NCBI RefSeq assembly: GCF_000170795.1
Contig: NZ_ABCM01000002.1
Coordinates: 248,001 to 312,000, forward strand
Source: Pedobacter sp. BAL39
Lineage (GTDB): Bacteria; Bacteroidota; Bacteroidia; Sphingobacteriales; Sphingobacteriaceae
Length of the DNA: 64,000 nt
Direction: 5' to 3'
Position numbers and translations under genes: made by a program. A model generated the notes under the pieces. It saw only the letters and a list, made by a program, of their open reading frames with translations. It was not told the origin of the DNA and did no database searches. Positions within the stretch are counted from its first letter, which is position 1; each line of letters opens with the position of its first letter. Below are positions 27,794-37,174 of the stretch, piece by piece.

Positions 27794-28609
27794 ATGATCA
27801 ATTTCGATTTAGCAAATTTAAAACATCAGGATTCAGGTAATTTTTTTCTCATGGCTGGTCCATGTGCCATTGAAGGCGAGGAGATTGCTCTGAGAATCGC
27901 TGAGAAGATTGTTACGATAACGGATAAACTGGAGATACCGTTCATCTTTAAAGGTTCCTACCGTAAAGCAAACCGGTCTAAAGGTGGTTCTTTTACTGGT
28001 ATTGGCGATGAAAAGGCATTAAAAATACTCGAGAAGGTGAGTAAGACTTTTAACGTGCCCACGGTAACCGATATTCACGAAAGTGACGAGGCAGCAATGG
28101 CGGCAGCTTATGTTGATGTATTGCAGATCCCCGCATTTCTTTGTCGTCAGACAGACTTGTTGATTGCTGCTGCAAAAACAGGAAAAGTCGTCAATGTAAA
28201 AAAAGGTCAGTTCCTGTCTGCAGGGTCTATGAAGTTTGCGGTGGAGAAAATCGTTGAATCAGGAAACAACAGGGTGATTCTTACCGACCGAGGAAATACA
28301 TTTGGTTATCAGGACCTGATTGTAGATTACAGAGGTTTACCTGAAATGCAGGGCTTTGGTGTTCCTGTGGTGATGGATTGTACGCATTCCCTGCAGCAGC
28401 CGAATCAGAGTTCCGGTGTAACAGGAGGTAAACCTGAGCTCATTGAAACCATATCGAAAGCAGCTGTTGCTGTTGGCGTAGATGGTTTGTTTATAGAGAC
28501 ACATCCTGATCCTGCAAATGCAAAATCTGATGGTGCGAATATGCTTCACCTGGACTATCTGGAAGATCTTCTGATAAAACTTGTCAGACTCCGAAAAGCG
28601 GTTATTTAG
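27794..28609 (+). CDS. kdsA: 3-deoxy-8-phosphooctulonate synthase (Kdo-8-phosphate synthase)
   Basis: About 271 residues from the ATG at 27794 (MINFDLANLK); an upstream GTG at 27758 in the same frame adds 12 residues not typical of the family. It condenses phosphoenolpyruvate with arabinose 5-phosphate. Signature segments are LMAGPCAIE, FKGSYRKANRSKGGSF, DIHESDEA, QIPAFLCRQTDLL, NVKKGQFLSAGSM, DRGNTFGYQDLIVDYRG and FIETHPDPANAKSDG. It supplies Kdo for lipopolysaccharide together with the nearby kdsD product. Confidence 0.94.
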   Translation: MINFDLANLKHQDSGNFFLMAGPCAIEGEEIALRIAEKIVTITDKLEIPFIFKGSYRKANRSKGGSFTGIGDEKALKILEKVSKTFNVPTVTDIHESDEAAMAAAYVDVLQIPAFLCRQTDLLIAAAKTGKVVNVKKGQFLSAGSMKFAVEKIVESGNNRVILTDRGNTFGYQDLIVDYRGLPEMQGFGVPVVMDCTHSLQQPNQSSGVTGGKPELIETISKAAVAVGVDGLFIETHPDPANAKSDGANMLHLDYLEDLLIKLVRLRKAVI

Positions 28610-28624
28610 CGGCTTCCTGAATTT

Positions 28625-28663
28625 ATCTTAAGGGATTTGCTTAAGTGAAGAATCCCTTAAGAT
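28625..28663. terminator. Bidirectional terminator between kdsA and the OmpA-type gene
   Basis: A 13-bp stem (ATCTTAAGGGATT with AATCCCTTAAGAT) with a 13-base loop in the convergent spacer, followed by T-rich sequence; its right end touches the last base of the OmpA-type gene. Confidence 0.75.
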
Positions 28664-30558
28664 TATATTTTAGTAATCACAAACGACGTTCTTCTATTCA
28701 GTCGCCTGTTGTCTTCGGTATCATTGGCAACAACAGGTTTCTTTGCCCCATATCCCTTGTATTGTAAACGCTGTGGATCAATTTGATTGTCCAGCAGATA
28801 TTCATATACCGCTTTCGCACGATTAAGTGACAATTGCTCATTCAGCTGGTCATTGCCTACATTATCTGTATGCCCTTGTATTTCCATCTGTACATTTGGA
28901 TTGCTTTTCAGGAGGTTGAGCAGTGTCGAAAGTTCGCTGACGGATTCTGGCAGCAGTTTAAAGTCATTGGTATCGAAGAAGATGTTTTTCAGCACCATGT
29001 TTGTTCCTACCTTTAGTTTCTGAAGATAGATTTCCACTACAAATGGTTTGCTGCTGCTACCGGTTGTAAGCGGATAATTTTCCGAATATAAGGCGTAACC
29101 GTCCGCAGAAGCATGGAATGCGTAGTTGTCGCCGAGCGGCATGACCACCAGGAAAGAACCATTTTCTGCGGAGGTATAATCGTCATAAACCACTTTATTC
29201 TGGTTCAGGTTGACCACCTGAACGTTTGCATCCAGGAAAGCCTTGCTTTCCTGATCACGGACAATGCCCTTGACATAGGTGATGGGCAATGGTCTTTTGT
29301 CCTGTGGCAATTGAAACTGGTAGATGTCCATATCGCCGTAGCCGCCCTTCAGATCAGAGGAAAATAGCGCCTGACTGCCATCGGGCGTCACAATCAATCC
29401 TGTTTCCTCATTGAATGTATTGATGGGATAACCCAGGTTCAATGGGTGCAGCCAATGTCCGTCATCACGAAGCACGGTTTTAAAGATATCTTTGTTGCCA
29501 AACCCGGGCCAGCCATCGGAAGAAAAATACAATGTCTTGCCGTCAGCATGAAGATAGGGCGTATGCTCATCATAGGGCGTATTGATTTCAGGGCCAAGAT
29601 TCACAGGATCAGCCCAATAGCCTTCCTTATTTAGCGTGCTCTTCCAGATGTCATAACCACCAAGGCCACCGGGCCTGTTGCTGACAAAAAACAGCGTGCT
29701 GCCATCGGGGCTGATTGCCGGCTGGGAATCCCAAAATGCTGAATTTACGGGAGCGCCGAGGTTAAATGGTTTACCCCAGCTGTTGCCCTCTTTATGGCTC
29801 ACATAAATATCACACCTGCCCAGACCATCGGGGCGGTTACAGCCTGTAAAGAAGAGGTACTGCCCGTCGGGGGTGATCGATTGCGCACCTTCATTAAATT
29901 GTGTGGTATTGATCTGATCGCTGAGTGGAAGTGGAGCAGCCCAACCTTTCGCATCTTTCCTGGACATAAAGAAATCTTCGTTTCCATTGATGTTTCTACT
30001 GAAGATCAGGGTTTCACCATCAGCAGTAATTGCCGGAAAATAGTCGCGGTGAGATGAATTGACGTTTGGGCCAAGGTTTACCGGTTCATAAGGCTGCGGT
30101 TTGTTGATGGCCAGACTTGCAAACTCAAGGTCCTTTTTGTATTTTTCTGCCTTTTTGATAAAGTCCTTGTCCGAGCCTGCATAGTTTTTCAGGAATGTCA
30201 TGATGTTGCCCAGTCCGGGTGTATAATCACCTGTCAACAGCTGACATTCTGCAAGGCCATAATAGATCCTGGCATCAACAGCTGGATCCAGTTTTATAGC
30301 CTGCAGGTAACTTGATTTGGCAGCCTCGTAAGCTTTTACCCGTCTGTTGATTTCCGCAAGCTGTATGTATGCTTTAACAAAGGAGGGGTCGGATGCCACC
30401 GCTTCATTCAGAATAGCAATGGCCTGATCATATTCATTGTTGTTTAAGTAAGCCTGAGCTTTGTCGAAACTATTCTGAGCTTTCTTATTTACATTAGATT
30501 GTGCAGTGGCTGCCTGTATGGTCAAATACAGGAAAAGAGACCATAATATTTTCTTCAA
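28663..30558 (-). CDS. OmpA-family protein with TPR and PD40 repeats
   Basis: A 631-residue envelope protein: signal peptide 1-19 (cut at ATAQ), TPR region about 25-145, then WD40-like PD40 propeller repeats about 170-420, including DGQYLFFTGCN, DGSTLFFVSNRPGGLGGYD and DGKTLYFSSDGWPGFGN. A carboxypeptidase-regulatory-like domain lies about 425-515. A C-terminal OmpA peptidoglycan-binding domain (about 520-631) carries FDTNDFKLLPESVSEL and the EIQGHTDNVGNDQLN and LSLNRAKAVYEYL segments. This architecture is typical of Bacteroidota proteins tying surface functions to peptidoglycan. Confidence 0.93.
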   Translation of the reverse strand: MKKILWSLFLYLTIQAATAQSNVNKKAQNSFDKAQAYLNNNEYDQAIAILNEAVASDPSFVKAYIQLAEINRRVKAYEAAKSSYLQAIKLDPAVDARIYYGLAECQLLTGDYTPGLGNIMTFLKNYAGSDKDFIKKAEKYKKDLEFASLAINKPQPYEPVNLGPNVNSSHRDYFPAITADGETLIFSRNINGNEDFFMSRKDAKGWAAPLPLSDQINTTQFNEGAQSITPDGQYLFFTGCNRPDGLGRCDIYVSHKEGNSWGKPFNLGAPVNSAFWDSQPAISPDGSTLFFVSNRPGGLGGYDIWKSTLNKEGYWADPVNLGPEINTPYDEHTPYLHADGKTLYFSSDGWPGFGNKDIFKTVLRDDGHWLHPLNLGYPINTFNEETGLIVTPDGSQALFSSDLKGGYGDMDIYQFQLPQDKRPLPITYVKGIVRDQESKAFLDANVQVVNLNQNKVVYDDYTSAENGSFLVVMPLGDNYAFHASADGYALYSENYPLTTGSSSKPFVVEIYLQKLKVGTNMVLKNIFFDTNDFKLLPESVSELSTLLNLLKSNPNVQMEIQGHTDNVGNDQLNEQLSLNRAKAVYEYLLDNQIDPQRLQYKGYGAKKPVVANDTEDNRRLNRRTSFVITKI

Positions 30559-30610
30559 TTTAAGCTATATCTGATGAACAGGACTAAATATAGCGAAATA
30601 AGAATTGAAG

Positions 30611-31234
30611 TTAAGGGATATTTAAGTATTTATGAGTCTGCAATGAAATTTCCCATTTCGGGTTAGCCATCACATATTCAATGATCATTGGTGTAATTTC
30701 CTTTGATTTTGACCACTCTGGCTGGAGGTACAGCTTACAATTTTTAGAAACCGTTTCTGCATACTGCTCGGCCCATTTGAAATCACTTTTGTTGAAGATA
30801 ATGACTTTGAGCTCATTGGCAAAAGGAGTGATATCTGGGCGCGGTGCCTTAAACTTCTTCGGCGACAGGCAAATCCAGTCCCAGGATCCCGACAAAGGAT
30901 AAGCACCGGACGTTTCGATAAATGTGAGGATGTTGCGCTCACGCAACTTCCGGGTCAGGTAATCCAGGTTGTAAATCAAAGGTTCGCCACCGGTGATGAC
31001 TACTGCTTTTCCCGGGAAGCTGTCTGCTTTTTCCACAATATCGTCTGCGGCGGTAAGGGGATGTAATTCTGCATCCCAGCTTTCCTTTACATCACACCAG
31101 TGACAACCTACATCACAACCTCCAAGGCGGATAAAGTATGCCGCTTTTCCAGTATTAAATCCTTCGCCCTGTATGGTGTAAAATTCTTCCATTAATGGAA
31201 GCAATGTGCCGTCTGCTGGTATTTGATGTGCCAT
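30611..31234 (-). CDS. queE: 7-carboxy-7-deazaguanine synthase (radical SAM)
   Basis: A 207-residue radical SAM enzyme that converts carboxytetrahydropterin to 7-carboxy-7-deazaguanine in queuosine synthesis. The iron-sulfur site is Cys40, Cys44 and Cys47 in RLGGCDVGCHWCD, and ITGGEPLIY follows as the SAM-binding GGE motif. The start at 31234 fits the -7 box only 10 bases upstream. Other queuosine genes are not adjacent; a YhhQ-type queuosine-precursor transporter is at 38388-39158. Confidence 0.93.
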   Translation of the reverse strand: MAHQIPADGTLLPLMEEFYTIQGEGFNTGKAAYFIRLGGCDVGCHWCDVKESWDAELHPLTAADDIVEKADSFPGKAVVITGGEPLIYNLDYLTRKLRERNILTFIETSGAYPLSGSWDWICLSPKKFKAPRPDITPFANELKVIIFNKSDFKWAEQYAETVSKNCKLYLQPEWSKSKEITPMIIEYVMANPKWEISLQTHKYLNIP

Positions 31235-31244
31235 GATAAGGGCG

Positions 31245-31252
31245 CAAAGGTA
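31245..31252 (-). promoter_or_regulatory. -7 box for queE (TACCTTTG, minus strand)
   Basis: Exact TAnnTTTG match followed by CGCC, with 10 bases between the box and the queE ATG. Confidence 0.65.
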
Positions 31253-31320
31253 ACTAAAATATACTCAGAAAATGAGATTATGTGTATCTTGATGGGGTAT
31301 AAATGACGGATATATGAAAA

Positions 31321-31662
31321 ATGCAGTTGGTTATGAAGTGGGTTAAGTTAGAAGTGACTTTACCTAAGCACGATTTTGTGCATCAAATCAAAGTCGAAGG
31401 TAGGAAATTGTGTATGGTACGTGATGGCAACCGGCTTTTTTCCGTGCAGAACAATTGTCCACATGCCGGCGGTATTTTAAGTGGCGGATGGTGTAAAAAT
31501 GGATATTTGATTTGTCCTATACATCGTTGGGAGTATCATCTTGAGACTGGCAGGGGAGCCGCAGGACAGGGTGATTATATTGATGTTTATCCAGTAGAGG
31601 AGCAGGAAGACGGTATTTATATTGGGTTTAAAGCAGGCTGGCTGAAACGTCTTTTTAGATGA
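31321..31662 (+). CDS. Small Rieske [2Fe-2S] ferredoxin-like protein
   Basis: A 113-residue single-domain Rieske protein. The cluster ligands are Cys46 and His48 in NNCPHAGG and Cys65 and His68 in LICPIHRWEYHL, the arrangement of bacterial Rieske ferredoxins and nitrite reductase small subunits. There is no oxygenase or nitrite reductase gene nearby, so the partner is unknown. The start at 31321 is the first ATG; the one at 31333 is also possible. Confidence 0.88.
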   Translation: MQLVMKWVKLEVTLPKHDFVHQIKVEGRKLCMVRDGNRLFSVQNNCPHAGGILSGGWCKNGYLICPIHRWEYHLETGRGAAGQGDYIDVYPVEEQEDGIYIGFKAGWLKRLFR

Positions 31663-31688
31663 TTTTTCCGCCAGCCTCCTTTAAGGAA

Positions 31689-32570
31689 CTATTTATAAAT
31701 TTCTTTCTTTGCAGATGCAAGTGTGTTTTTCAATAATCCGACGATGGTCATCAGACCTACACCTCCCGGTACCGGAGTGATCCAGGATGATTTCGGAGCG
31801 ACATTGTCGAAATCTACATCACCAAAAAGTTTATATCCTGACTTTGTAGCTTCTGAAGTTTCCCTGTTGATACCCACATCAATGATAATGGCACCTGGTT
31901 TCACCATATCGGCTGTGACAAAATTTTTCTTGCCAATGGCAGCAACGATGATGTCTGCCTGAAGCGCAATTTCCTGAAGGTTGGTAGTTTTGCTGTGGGT
32001 CAGTGTAACGGTGCAGTTTCCCGGGCTTGCATTTCTGGCCATCAGGATACTCATTGGGCTACCCACAATGTTGCTGCGGCCTACTACAACACAGTGTTTA
32101 CCGGCAGTATCGATGTGGTATGCTTTCAGCATCAGCAGAATACCATAAGGTGTTGCTGGTATAAAGCAGGGCAGGTTACGCATCATTCTGCCCAGGTTGA
32201 CAGGGTGGAAGCCATCTACATCTTTACGATAGTCGATGGTCTCTGTTACTTTTTCAGGATCAATATGTTTAGGCAAAGGCAACTGTACAATCAGCCCGTC
32301 TACACCTGCATCCTGATTGATTTCTTCAATTTTCTGAAGCAATTCAGCCTCGGTTACCGTGACGTCGTAGCGGATCAAAGAGGATTGAAAACCCACTTTT
32401 TCACAGTTTTTCATTTTGCTGGCAACGTAAGTTTCGCTGCCACCATCGTTGCCAACCAATATGGCTACCAAATGAGGTTTTCTGCCGCTTTCCGCTAAAA
32501 ATGCCGCTGCCTCACTTGCGATTTCCTGTTTTATTTTTTCTGATGCAAATTTTCCGTCTAGTAACTGCAT
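31689..32570 (-). CDS. folD: Methylenetetrahydrofolate dehydrogenase / cyclohydrolase
   Basis: A 293-residue bifunctional enzyme of one-carbon metabolism that interconverts 5,10-methylene-, 5,10-methenyl- and 10-formyl-tetrahydrofolate. Seen are the catalytic Lys in [28 protein letters not shown], the NADP-binding [14 protein letters not shown] and the C-terminal [12 protein letters not shown] signature. It lies 38 bases downstream of lepA on the same strand. Confidence 0.96.
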   Translation of the reverse strand: MQLLDGKFASEKIKQEIASEAAAFLAESGRKPHLVAILVGNDGGSETYVASKMKNCEKVGFQSSLIRYDVTVTEAELLQKIEEINQDAGVDGLIVQLPLPKHIDPEKVTETIDYRKDVDGFHPVNLGRMMRNLPCFIPATPYGILLMLKAYHIDTAGKHCVVVGRSNIVGSPMSILMARNASPGNCTVTLTHSKTTNLQEIALQADIIVAAIGKKNFVTADMVKPGAIIIDVGINRETSEATKSGYKLFGDVDFDNVAPKSSWITPVPGGVGLMTIVGLLKNTLASAKKEIYK

Positions 32571-32608
32571 GTATTGAAGTTTTAAGTATCAGCAATGTGC
32601 TGATGTGA

Positions 32609-34396
32609 TTAATCTAATTTGAGTACTGCCATGAAGGCTGTTTGTGGGATTTCCACGTTTCCTACCTGACGCATTCTCTTCTTACCTTTTTTCTGTTTCT
32701 CAAGGAGCTTGCGTTTCCGTGAAATATCACCTCCGTAGCACTTGGCAGTAACATCTTTACGCATTGCCCTTACGTTTTCACGGGCAATTACCTTTGCGCC
32801 GATGGAGGCCTGAATGGCAATCTCAAATTGTTGACGCGGGATCAATTCTCTTAATTTCTCGCAGATCTTTTTACCGAAATCATAAGAGTTTGCACGGTGG
32901 ATCAAAGAGGAGAGTGCATCTACATGTTCTCCGTTCAGGAGGATGTCAAGACGTACGAGGTCAGATTGTTTGTATCCAATCTGGTGATAATCAAAAGATG
33001 CATAACCTTTTGATATCGTTTTCAGTTTATCATAGAAATCGAATACGATCTCACCCATAGGCATTTCAAATACCAGTTCGACACGGTCGGAAGTTAGGTA
33101 AGATTGATTGATGATGGTACCTCTTTTCTGAATACATAAGGACATTACCGGACCGACAAACTCTGCTTTGGTAATGATATTAGCTTTTATGAAAGGCTCT
33201 TCCACAAACTCCATTTTACTTGGGTCAGGAAGGTCAGAAGGATTGTTTACGATAATCTCATCGCCTTTTGTAGTGTGTGCAATGTAAGACACGTTGGGCA
33301 CTGTGGTGATCACCGTCATGTCAAATTCCCGCTCCAGACGCTCCTGGATGATTTCCATGTGAAGCATGCCCAGAAATCCACAACGGAAGCCGAATCCCAG
33401 CGCTGCAGAGCTTTCCGGTTCGAAGACAATAGATGCATCGTTGAGCTGCAGTTTGTGCATCGCTTCGCGAAGTTCTTCAAACTCGTCGGTGTCTACGGGA
33501 TAGATTCCAGCAAATACCATTGGTTTTACTTCTTCAAAACCCTGGATGGCATCTAAAGAGGGACGGGAAACATTAGTGATGGTATCACCAACTTTTACTT
33601 CCCTTGCTTCTTTGATACCAGATATGATATAACCTACGTCGCCCGTTTTAACGGTATCCTTAGGCAGCATGTTTAACTTCAGCACACCGACTTCATCTGC
33701 AAGATATTCTTTGCCAGTATTAATGAATTTCACTTTATCACCTTTTTTGATCTCACCATTGACTACTTTAAAATAGGCAATGATCCCGCGGAAGGAGTTG
33801 AATACAGAATCAAAGATGAGCGCTTGCAGTGGCGCTTCAGGTTCACCCACCGGAGCAGGGACCCTGTCGATGATGCCCTGAAGAATATCAGGGATTCCCA
33901 TACCCGTTTTTCCGGATGCAGGGATAATATCTTCTCTCTTACAGCCAATCAACTCAATAATCTGATCTTTAACTTCTTCAGGCATGGCCCCAGGAAGATC
34001 CATCTTGTTAAGGATAGGAATGATTTCCAGGTCATGCTCCAGTGCCAGGTAAAGGTTGGAGATGGTTTGTGCCTGTATACCCTGTGAAGCATCAACGATC
34101 AGCAAAGCACCTTCACAGGCAGCAATGGATCTGGATACTTCGTAAGAAAAATCGACGTGTCCCGGCGTATCAATAAGGTTTAATATATATTCCCGTCCAT
34201 CCAGCGTATAGTTCATCTGGATGGCATGGCTTTTTATGGTAATACCGCGCTCACGTTCCAAATCCATGTTGTCCAGCAACTGTGCTTGTGCCTCTCTTTG
34301 TGAGATGGTTTTAGTGTATTCCAATAAACGGTCGGCCAAGGTGCTCTTCCCGTGGTCAATATGTGCAATTATGCAAAAATTACGTATGTGCTTCAT
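32609..34396 (-). CDS. lepA: Elongation factor 4 (translational GTPase LepA)
   Basis: A 595-residue ribosome-associated GTPase. The G1 motif is [10 protein letters not shown]3 is DTPGHVDF, and the NKMD motif lies in [11 protein letters not shown]. The C-terminal half has the LepA-specific domain with [20 protein letters not shown] near the end. Length and domains are complete. The -7 box lies only 8 bases upstream of the ATG, so its mRNA leader is very short. FolD follows on the same strand. Confidence 0.97.
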   Translation of the reverse strand: MKHIRNFCIIAHIDHGKSTLADRLLEYTKTISQREAQAQLLDNMDLERERGITIKSHAIQMNYTLDGREYILNLIDTPGHVDFSYEVSRSIAACEGALLIVDASQGIQAQTISNLYLALEHDLEIIPILNKMDLPGAMPEEVKDQIIELIGCKREDIIPASGKTGMGIPDILQGIIDRVPAPVGEPEAPLQALIFDSVFNSFRGIIAYFKVVNGEIKKGDKVKFINTGKEYLADEVGVLKLNMLPKDTVKTGDVGYIISGIKEAREVKVGDTITNVSRPSLDAIQGFEEVKPMVFAGIYPVDTDEFEELREAMHKLQLNDASIVFEPESSAALGFGFRCGFLGMLHMEIIQERLEREFDMTVITTVPNVSYIAHTTKGDEIIVNNPSDLPDPSKMEFVEEPFIKANIITKAEFVGPVMSLCIQKRGTIINQSYLTSDRVELVFEMPMGEIVFDFYDKLKTISKGYASFDYHQIGYKQSDLVRLDILLNGEHVDALSSLIHRANSYDFGKKICEKLRELIPRQQFEIAIQASIGAKVIARENVRAMRKDVTAKCYGGDISRKRKLLEKQKKGKKRMRQVGNVEIPQTAFMAVLKLD

Positions 34397-34404
34397 CAGT
34401 GGCG

Positions 34405-34412
34405 CAAAGATA
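34405..34412 (-). promoter_or_regulatory. -7 box for lepA (TATCTTTG, minus strand)
   Basis: Exact TAnnTTTG match followed by CGCC; only 8 bases separate it from the ATG at 34396, giving a predicted leader of about 5 bases. Confidence 0.65.
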
Positions 34413-34490
34413 AGATTTTGACTCGATTAATTTATTGTAATTTCATCAAACGGGGAATGCCTTGTTTTTTTGTTTTTCTGTTGGTACTGA

Positions 34491-35237
34491 CTATTGGTCA
34501 TAGGCCTTGTTGGCCATTTCAATTAGGTTTTTTACCGCCTGATCACTGGTCAGGTCGTAGCTGAATTCATCCACTGCCGCCCCCATGTTCAACGCTGCAT
34601 TTCTAAATTCCATCCTGCTGGCAACAGGGCCTTTCGCACTGGAATGAAATTCGACTGCACCCGTCATGCGAATGAGCTGCCGGATGTTTTCTTCGCGCAC
34701 ACCTGCACCGGGCATGATCCTGATCCGGCCGGCGGCCTGTTCGATCAAAGACTTGATTTTATCTGCTCCCAGAAGGGCAGAGGATGCCCCTCCAGAAGTC
34801 AGGATCCTTTCAAACCCGAGGTCAATGATCTCCTCAAGCGCTTTTTCCATGTTATTGCACATGTCAAAGGCCCGGTGAAAGGTGACCCCCATCGGTTTTG
34901 CCAGTGCTATTAGTATGGCGCATCTCTCTTTGTCAATACTGCCGTCTGCATTCAGTATACCGGTAACGACACCGTCACAATTAAGTGATCCGCACATTTT
35001 GATATCTTCCTTCATCAGCTCAAATTCAAGGTCTGAATATAGGAAATCACCACCACGGGGCCGGATAATGGGATAAATCTGTATGTCTGTATGTTGTTTT
35101 GCAAGCTTTATCTGCGCATAGCTTGGCGTAGTACCACCCTCCGGCAGATTGTCGCAAAGTTCTACACGAACAGCTCCGCCGCGTTCTGCAGCCATCACCG
35201 AAGTTACGGAGTTGGCGCAAACTTCCATTTGTATCAT
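34491..35237 (-). CDS. cutC: Copper homeostasis protein CutC family
   Basis: A 248-residue TIM-barrel protein. Segments MEVCANSVTSVMAAERGGAVRVELC, in two parts, PIIRPRGGDFLYSD, FHRAFDMC and RILTSGGASSALLG are typical of CutC. The family was linked to copper tolerance in E. coli, but the molecular role is still debated. The start at 35237 aligns with the E. coli N-terminal strand. It is 20 bases downstream of the glycosylasparaginase gene, probably in one transcript. Confidence 0.9.
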   Translation of the reverse strand: MIQMEVCANSVTSVMAAERGGAVRVELCDNLPEGGTTPSYAQIKLAKQHTDIQIYPIIRPRGGDFLYSDLEFELMKEDIKMCGSLNCDGVVTGILNADGSIDKERCAILIALAKPMGVTFHRAFDMCNNMEKALEEIIDLGFERILTSGGASSALLGADKIKSLIEQAAGRIRIMPGAGVREENIRQLIRMTGAVEFHSSAKGPVASRMEFRNAALNMGAAVDEFSYDLTSDQAVKNLIEMANKAYDQ

Positions 35238-35257
35238 AGATTATGAATAATGTCTGG

Positions 35258-36289
35258 TTAATAGTAGCTTTTTCCTGGAATCAGGAGGTCATTTTTTTCT
35301 GAATTGCATACTGCATAGCTGAAGCCTTTCTGGATGGCATAAGCACCATATTCCCCTTTTTTATTCAGCGCCAGAAAACCGACCTGTATTTCTTTGGCGG
35401 TGTTGGGTTTCTTCTTGATGATTCGCATGACCGCTTCTTTGCAGGCTTCTTCCGGCGGATAACCTTGTCTCATCAGTTCAACGACGAGAAAGCTGCCTAC
35501 ATTACGGATGACTTCTTCACCGACACCTGTCGAAGTTGCGCCACCAATTTCATTGTCTACATACAGGCCTGCCCCGATAATAGGGCTGTCGCCCACACGA
35601 CCGTGTAGCTTATATGCCATACCACTTGTCGTACATGCACCTGAAAGGTTGCCTTTTGAATCTATGGCCAGCATGCCTATGGTATCGTGGTTATATTGGT
35701 TGCCAGGTAGTTTTGTTGGAGATGCCTTCTCATACAACTTATTCTCAATGTTCATGACTGGAGCATACTTTGCTGTCTTCAGCCATTCCTTCCATGCTTT
35801 TTCACTTTCTTTCGTCAGCAGGTTCTCCTTTTTAAATCCATTTTCCAAAGCAAACTGAAGCGCACCATCGCCAACCAGCATAACATGCGGTGTTTTTTCC
35901 ATGACCAGTCGTGCGACAGAAATAGGATGGATGATGTGTTCCAGGCCGGCTACCGATCCACAATTGCCCAGCTCGTCCATGATGCAGGCATCGAGTGTTA
36001 CGTGTCCATCGCGATCTGGCAAACCACCATAACCTACCGATTGATTTTTAGGATCAGCTTCAGGCACATGTACGCCCTTTTCTACTGCATCCAGCGCACG
36101 TCCACCAGAGGATAAGACTTTCCAGGCGGCCTGATTTGCCGCAATACCGAAATCCCAGGTAGAGATGACAATAGGTGGAGCCGCTGTCTCCTGAGCTCGG
36201 GGTAATATTGCCAATGCCTGCTGCCGGTCGACAGCAAACAGAGAGGCCGAGAGTGCTGATGCTTTAATGAATTTTCTACGGTTAAACAT
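35258..36289 (-). CDS. N4-(beta-N-acetylglucosaminyl)-L-asparaginase (Ntn hydrolase)
   Basis: A 343-residue exported enzyme that cleaves the GlcNAc-asparagine bond of glycoasparagine. It starts with a Tat signal (RRKFIKASALSASLFA). The auto-cleavage site that exposes the nucleophile is Thr203 in NHDTIGMLAID. The substrate-pocket segments GRVGDSPIIGAGLYVDN and GEEVIRN follow in the small subunit. It is close to human aspartylglucosaminidase and bacterial glycosylasparaginases in length. It lies 20 bases upstream of cutC. Confidence 0.92.
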   Translation of the reverse strand: MFNRRKFIKASALSASLFAVDRQQALAILPRAQETAAPPIVISTWDFGIAANQAAWKVLSSGGRALDAVEKGVHVPEADPKNQSVGYGGLPDRDGHVTLDACIMDELGNCGSVAGLEHIIHPISVARLVMEKTPHVMLVGDGALQFALENGFKKENLLTKESEKAWKEWLKTAKYAPVMNIENKLYEKASPTKLPGNQYNHDTIGMLAIDSKGNLSGACTTSGMAYKLHGRVGDSPIIGAGLYVDNEIGGATSTGVGEEVIRNVGSFLVVELMRQGYPPEEACKEAVMRIIKKKPNTAKEIQVGFLALNKKGEYGAYAIQKGFSYAVCNSEKNDLLIPGKSYY

Positions 36290-36347
36290 TTGTGGTTAGT
36301 GTTTTTGACAGGGATTATCCCTGGTGGTGGTATATGTTTGTGGTATT

Positions 36348-37154
36348 TTAAGCAATAATCTTAAACTGATCGGCATCCTTTAGAAAAGGGAAATGCGATC
36401 TTGTTTTTACGATTTCCTCATAGCTGATACTGAAAGTATACAGGTCTTCGTCTTCCGGTTTATAGTAGACCGTTTTTCCCATAGGATCAATACATTGAGA
36501 ATGACCACTGTGATAAATCTCCTTCCCATCATGCCCCACGCGGTTTGCGGCGATGACGTAACTCTGGTTTTCTATTGCACGGGCAGGAATCAGGGCATTC
36601 CAATGTATGGAGCGCTTGTCAGGCCAACTGGCAATGAGGAGCAGTACATCGTACTCTTCTTTTTGGTTACGTAATGAAACAGGAAAGCGGAGATCGTAAC
36701 ATATTGCCAGGAGTATTTTCCAGCCTTTCAGTTCAACAATGACCTTTTCCTTACCGGCAGTATAAGTCTGCTCTTCACCTGCCAGGCTAAAGAGGTGTCT
36801 TTTATCGTAATGCTGATAACTGCCATCGGGGAGCATCCAGATCAGGCGGTTATAAAAATTTTTGTTTTCTTTGATGATCAGGCTGCCGGTGACCACACAT
36901 TCGTATTTCTCTGCGATATCTTTCATCCAACGCATGGTTTTTCCATCCATTTCTTCGGCCAGCTCCGCAGCATTCATGCTGAAACCTGTGTTGAACATCT
37001 CAGGCAAGATGATCAGGTCTGTTTTTTCTTTTACGCCTGATGATAATCTTAAGGAAAGGTTCTGAAGGTTTTTATCGATGTTCTCCCAGAATAAGTAAGC
37101 CTGGAAAATGGTGATTTTCAGATTTTTTATATTCAGATGGCTTGGACTTTCCAT
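36348..37154 (-). CDS. Omega-amidase / carbon-nitrogen hydrolase (YafV-like)
   Basis: A 268-residue cytoplasmic nitrilase-superfamily enzyme. The Glu-Lys-Cys triad is Glu52 in LIILPEMFNTGFSM, Lys118 in HYDKRHLF and Cys152 in LLAICYDLRFPV. The family hydrolyses alpha-keto-glutaramate or the keto-acid of methionine amides, clearing products of glutamine transaminases. It lies 20 bases downstream of a methionine-type aminotransferase, the expected partner, so a shared salvage role is likely. Confidence 0.9.
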   Translation of the reverse strand: MESPSHLNIKNLKITIFQAYLFWENIDKNLQNLSLRLSSGVKEKTDLIILPEMFNTGFSMNAAELAEEMDGKTMRWMKDIAEKYECVVTGSLIIKENKNFYNRLIWMLPDGSYQHYDKRHLFSLAGEEQTYTAGKEKVIVELKGWKILLAICYDLRFPVSLRNQKEEYDVLLLIASWPDKRSIHWNALIPARAIENQSYVIAANRVGHDGKEIYHSGHSQCIDPMGKTVYYKPEDEDLYTFSISYEEIVKTRSHFPFLKDADQFKIIA

Positions 37155-37174
37155 GTTAATAATTTATAGGGTAA

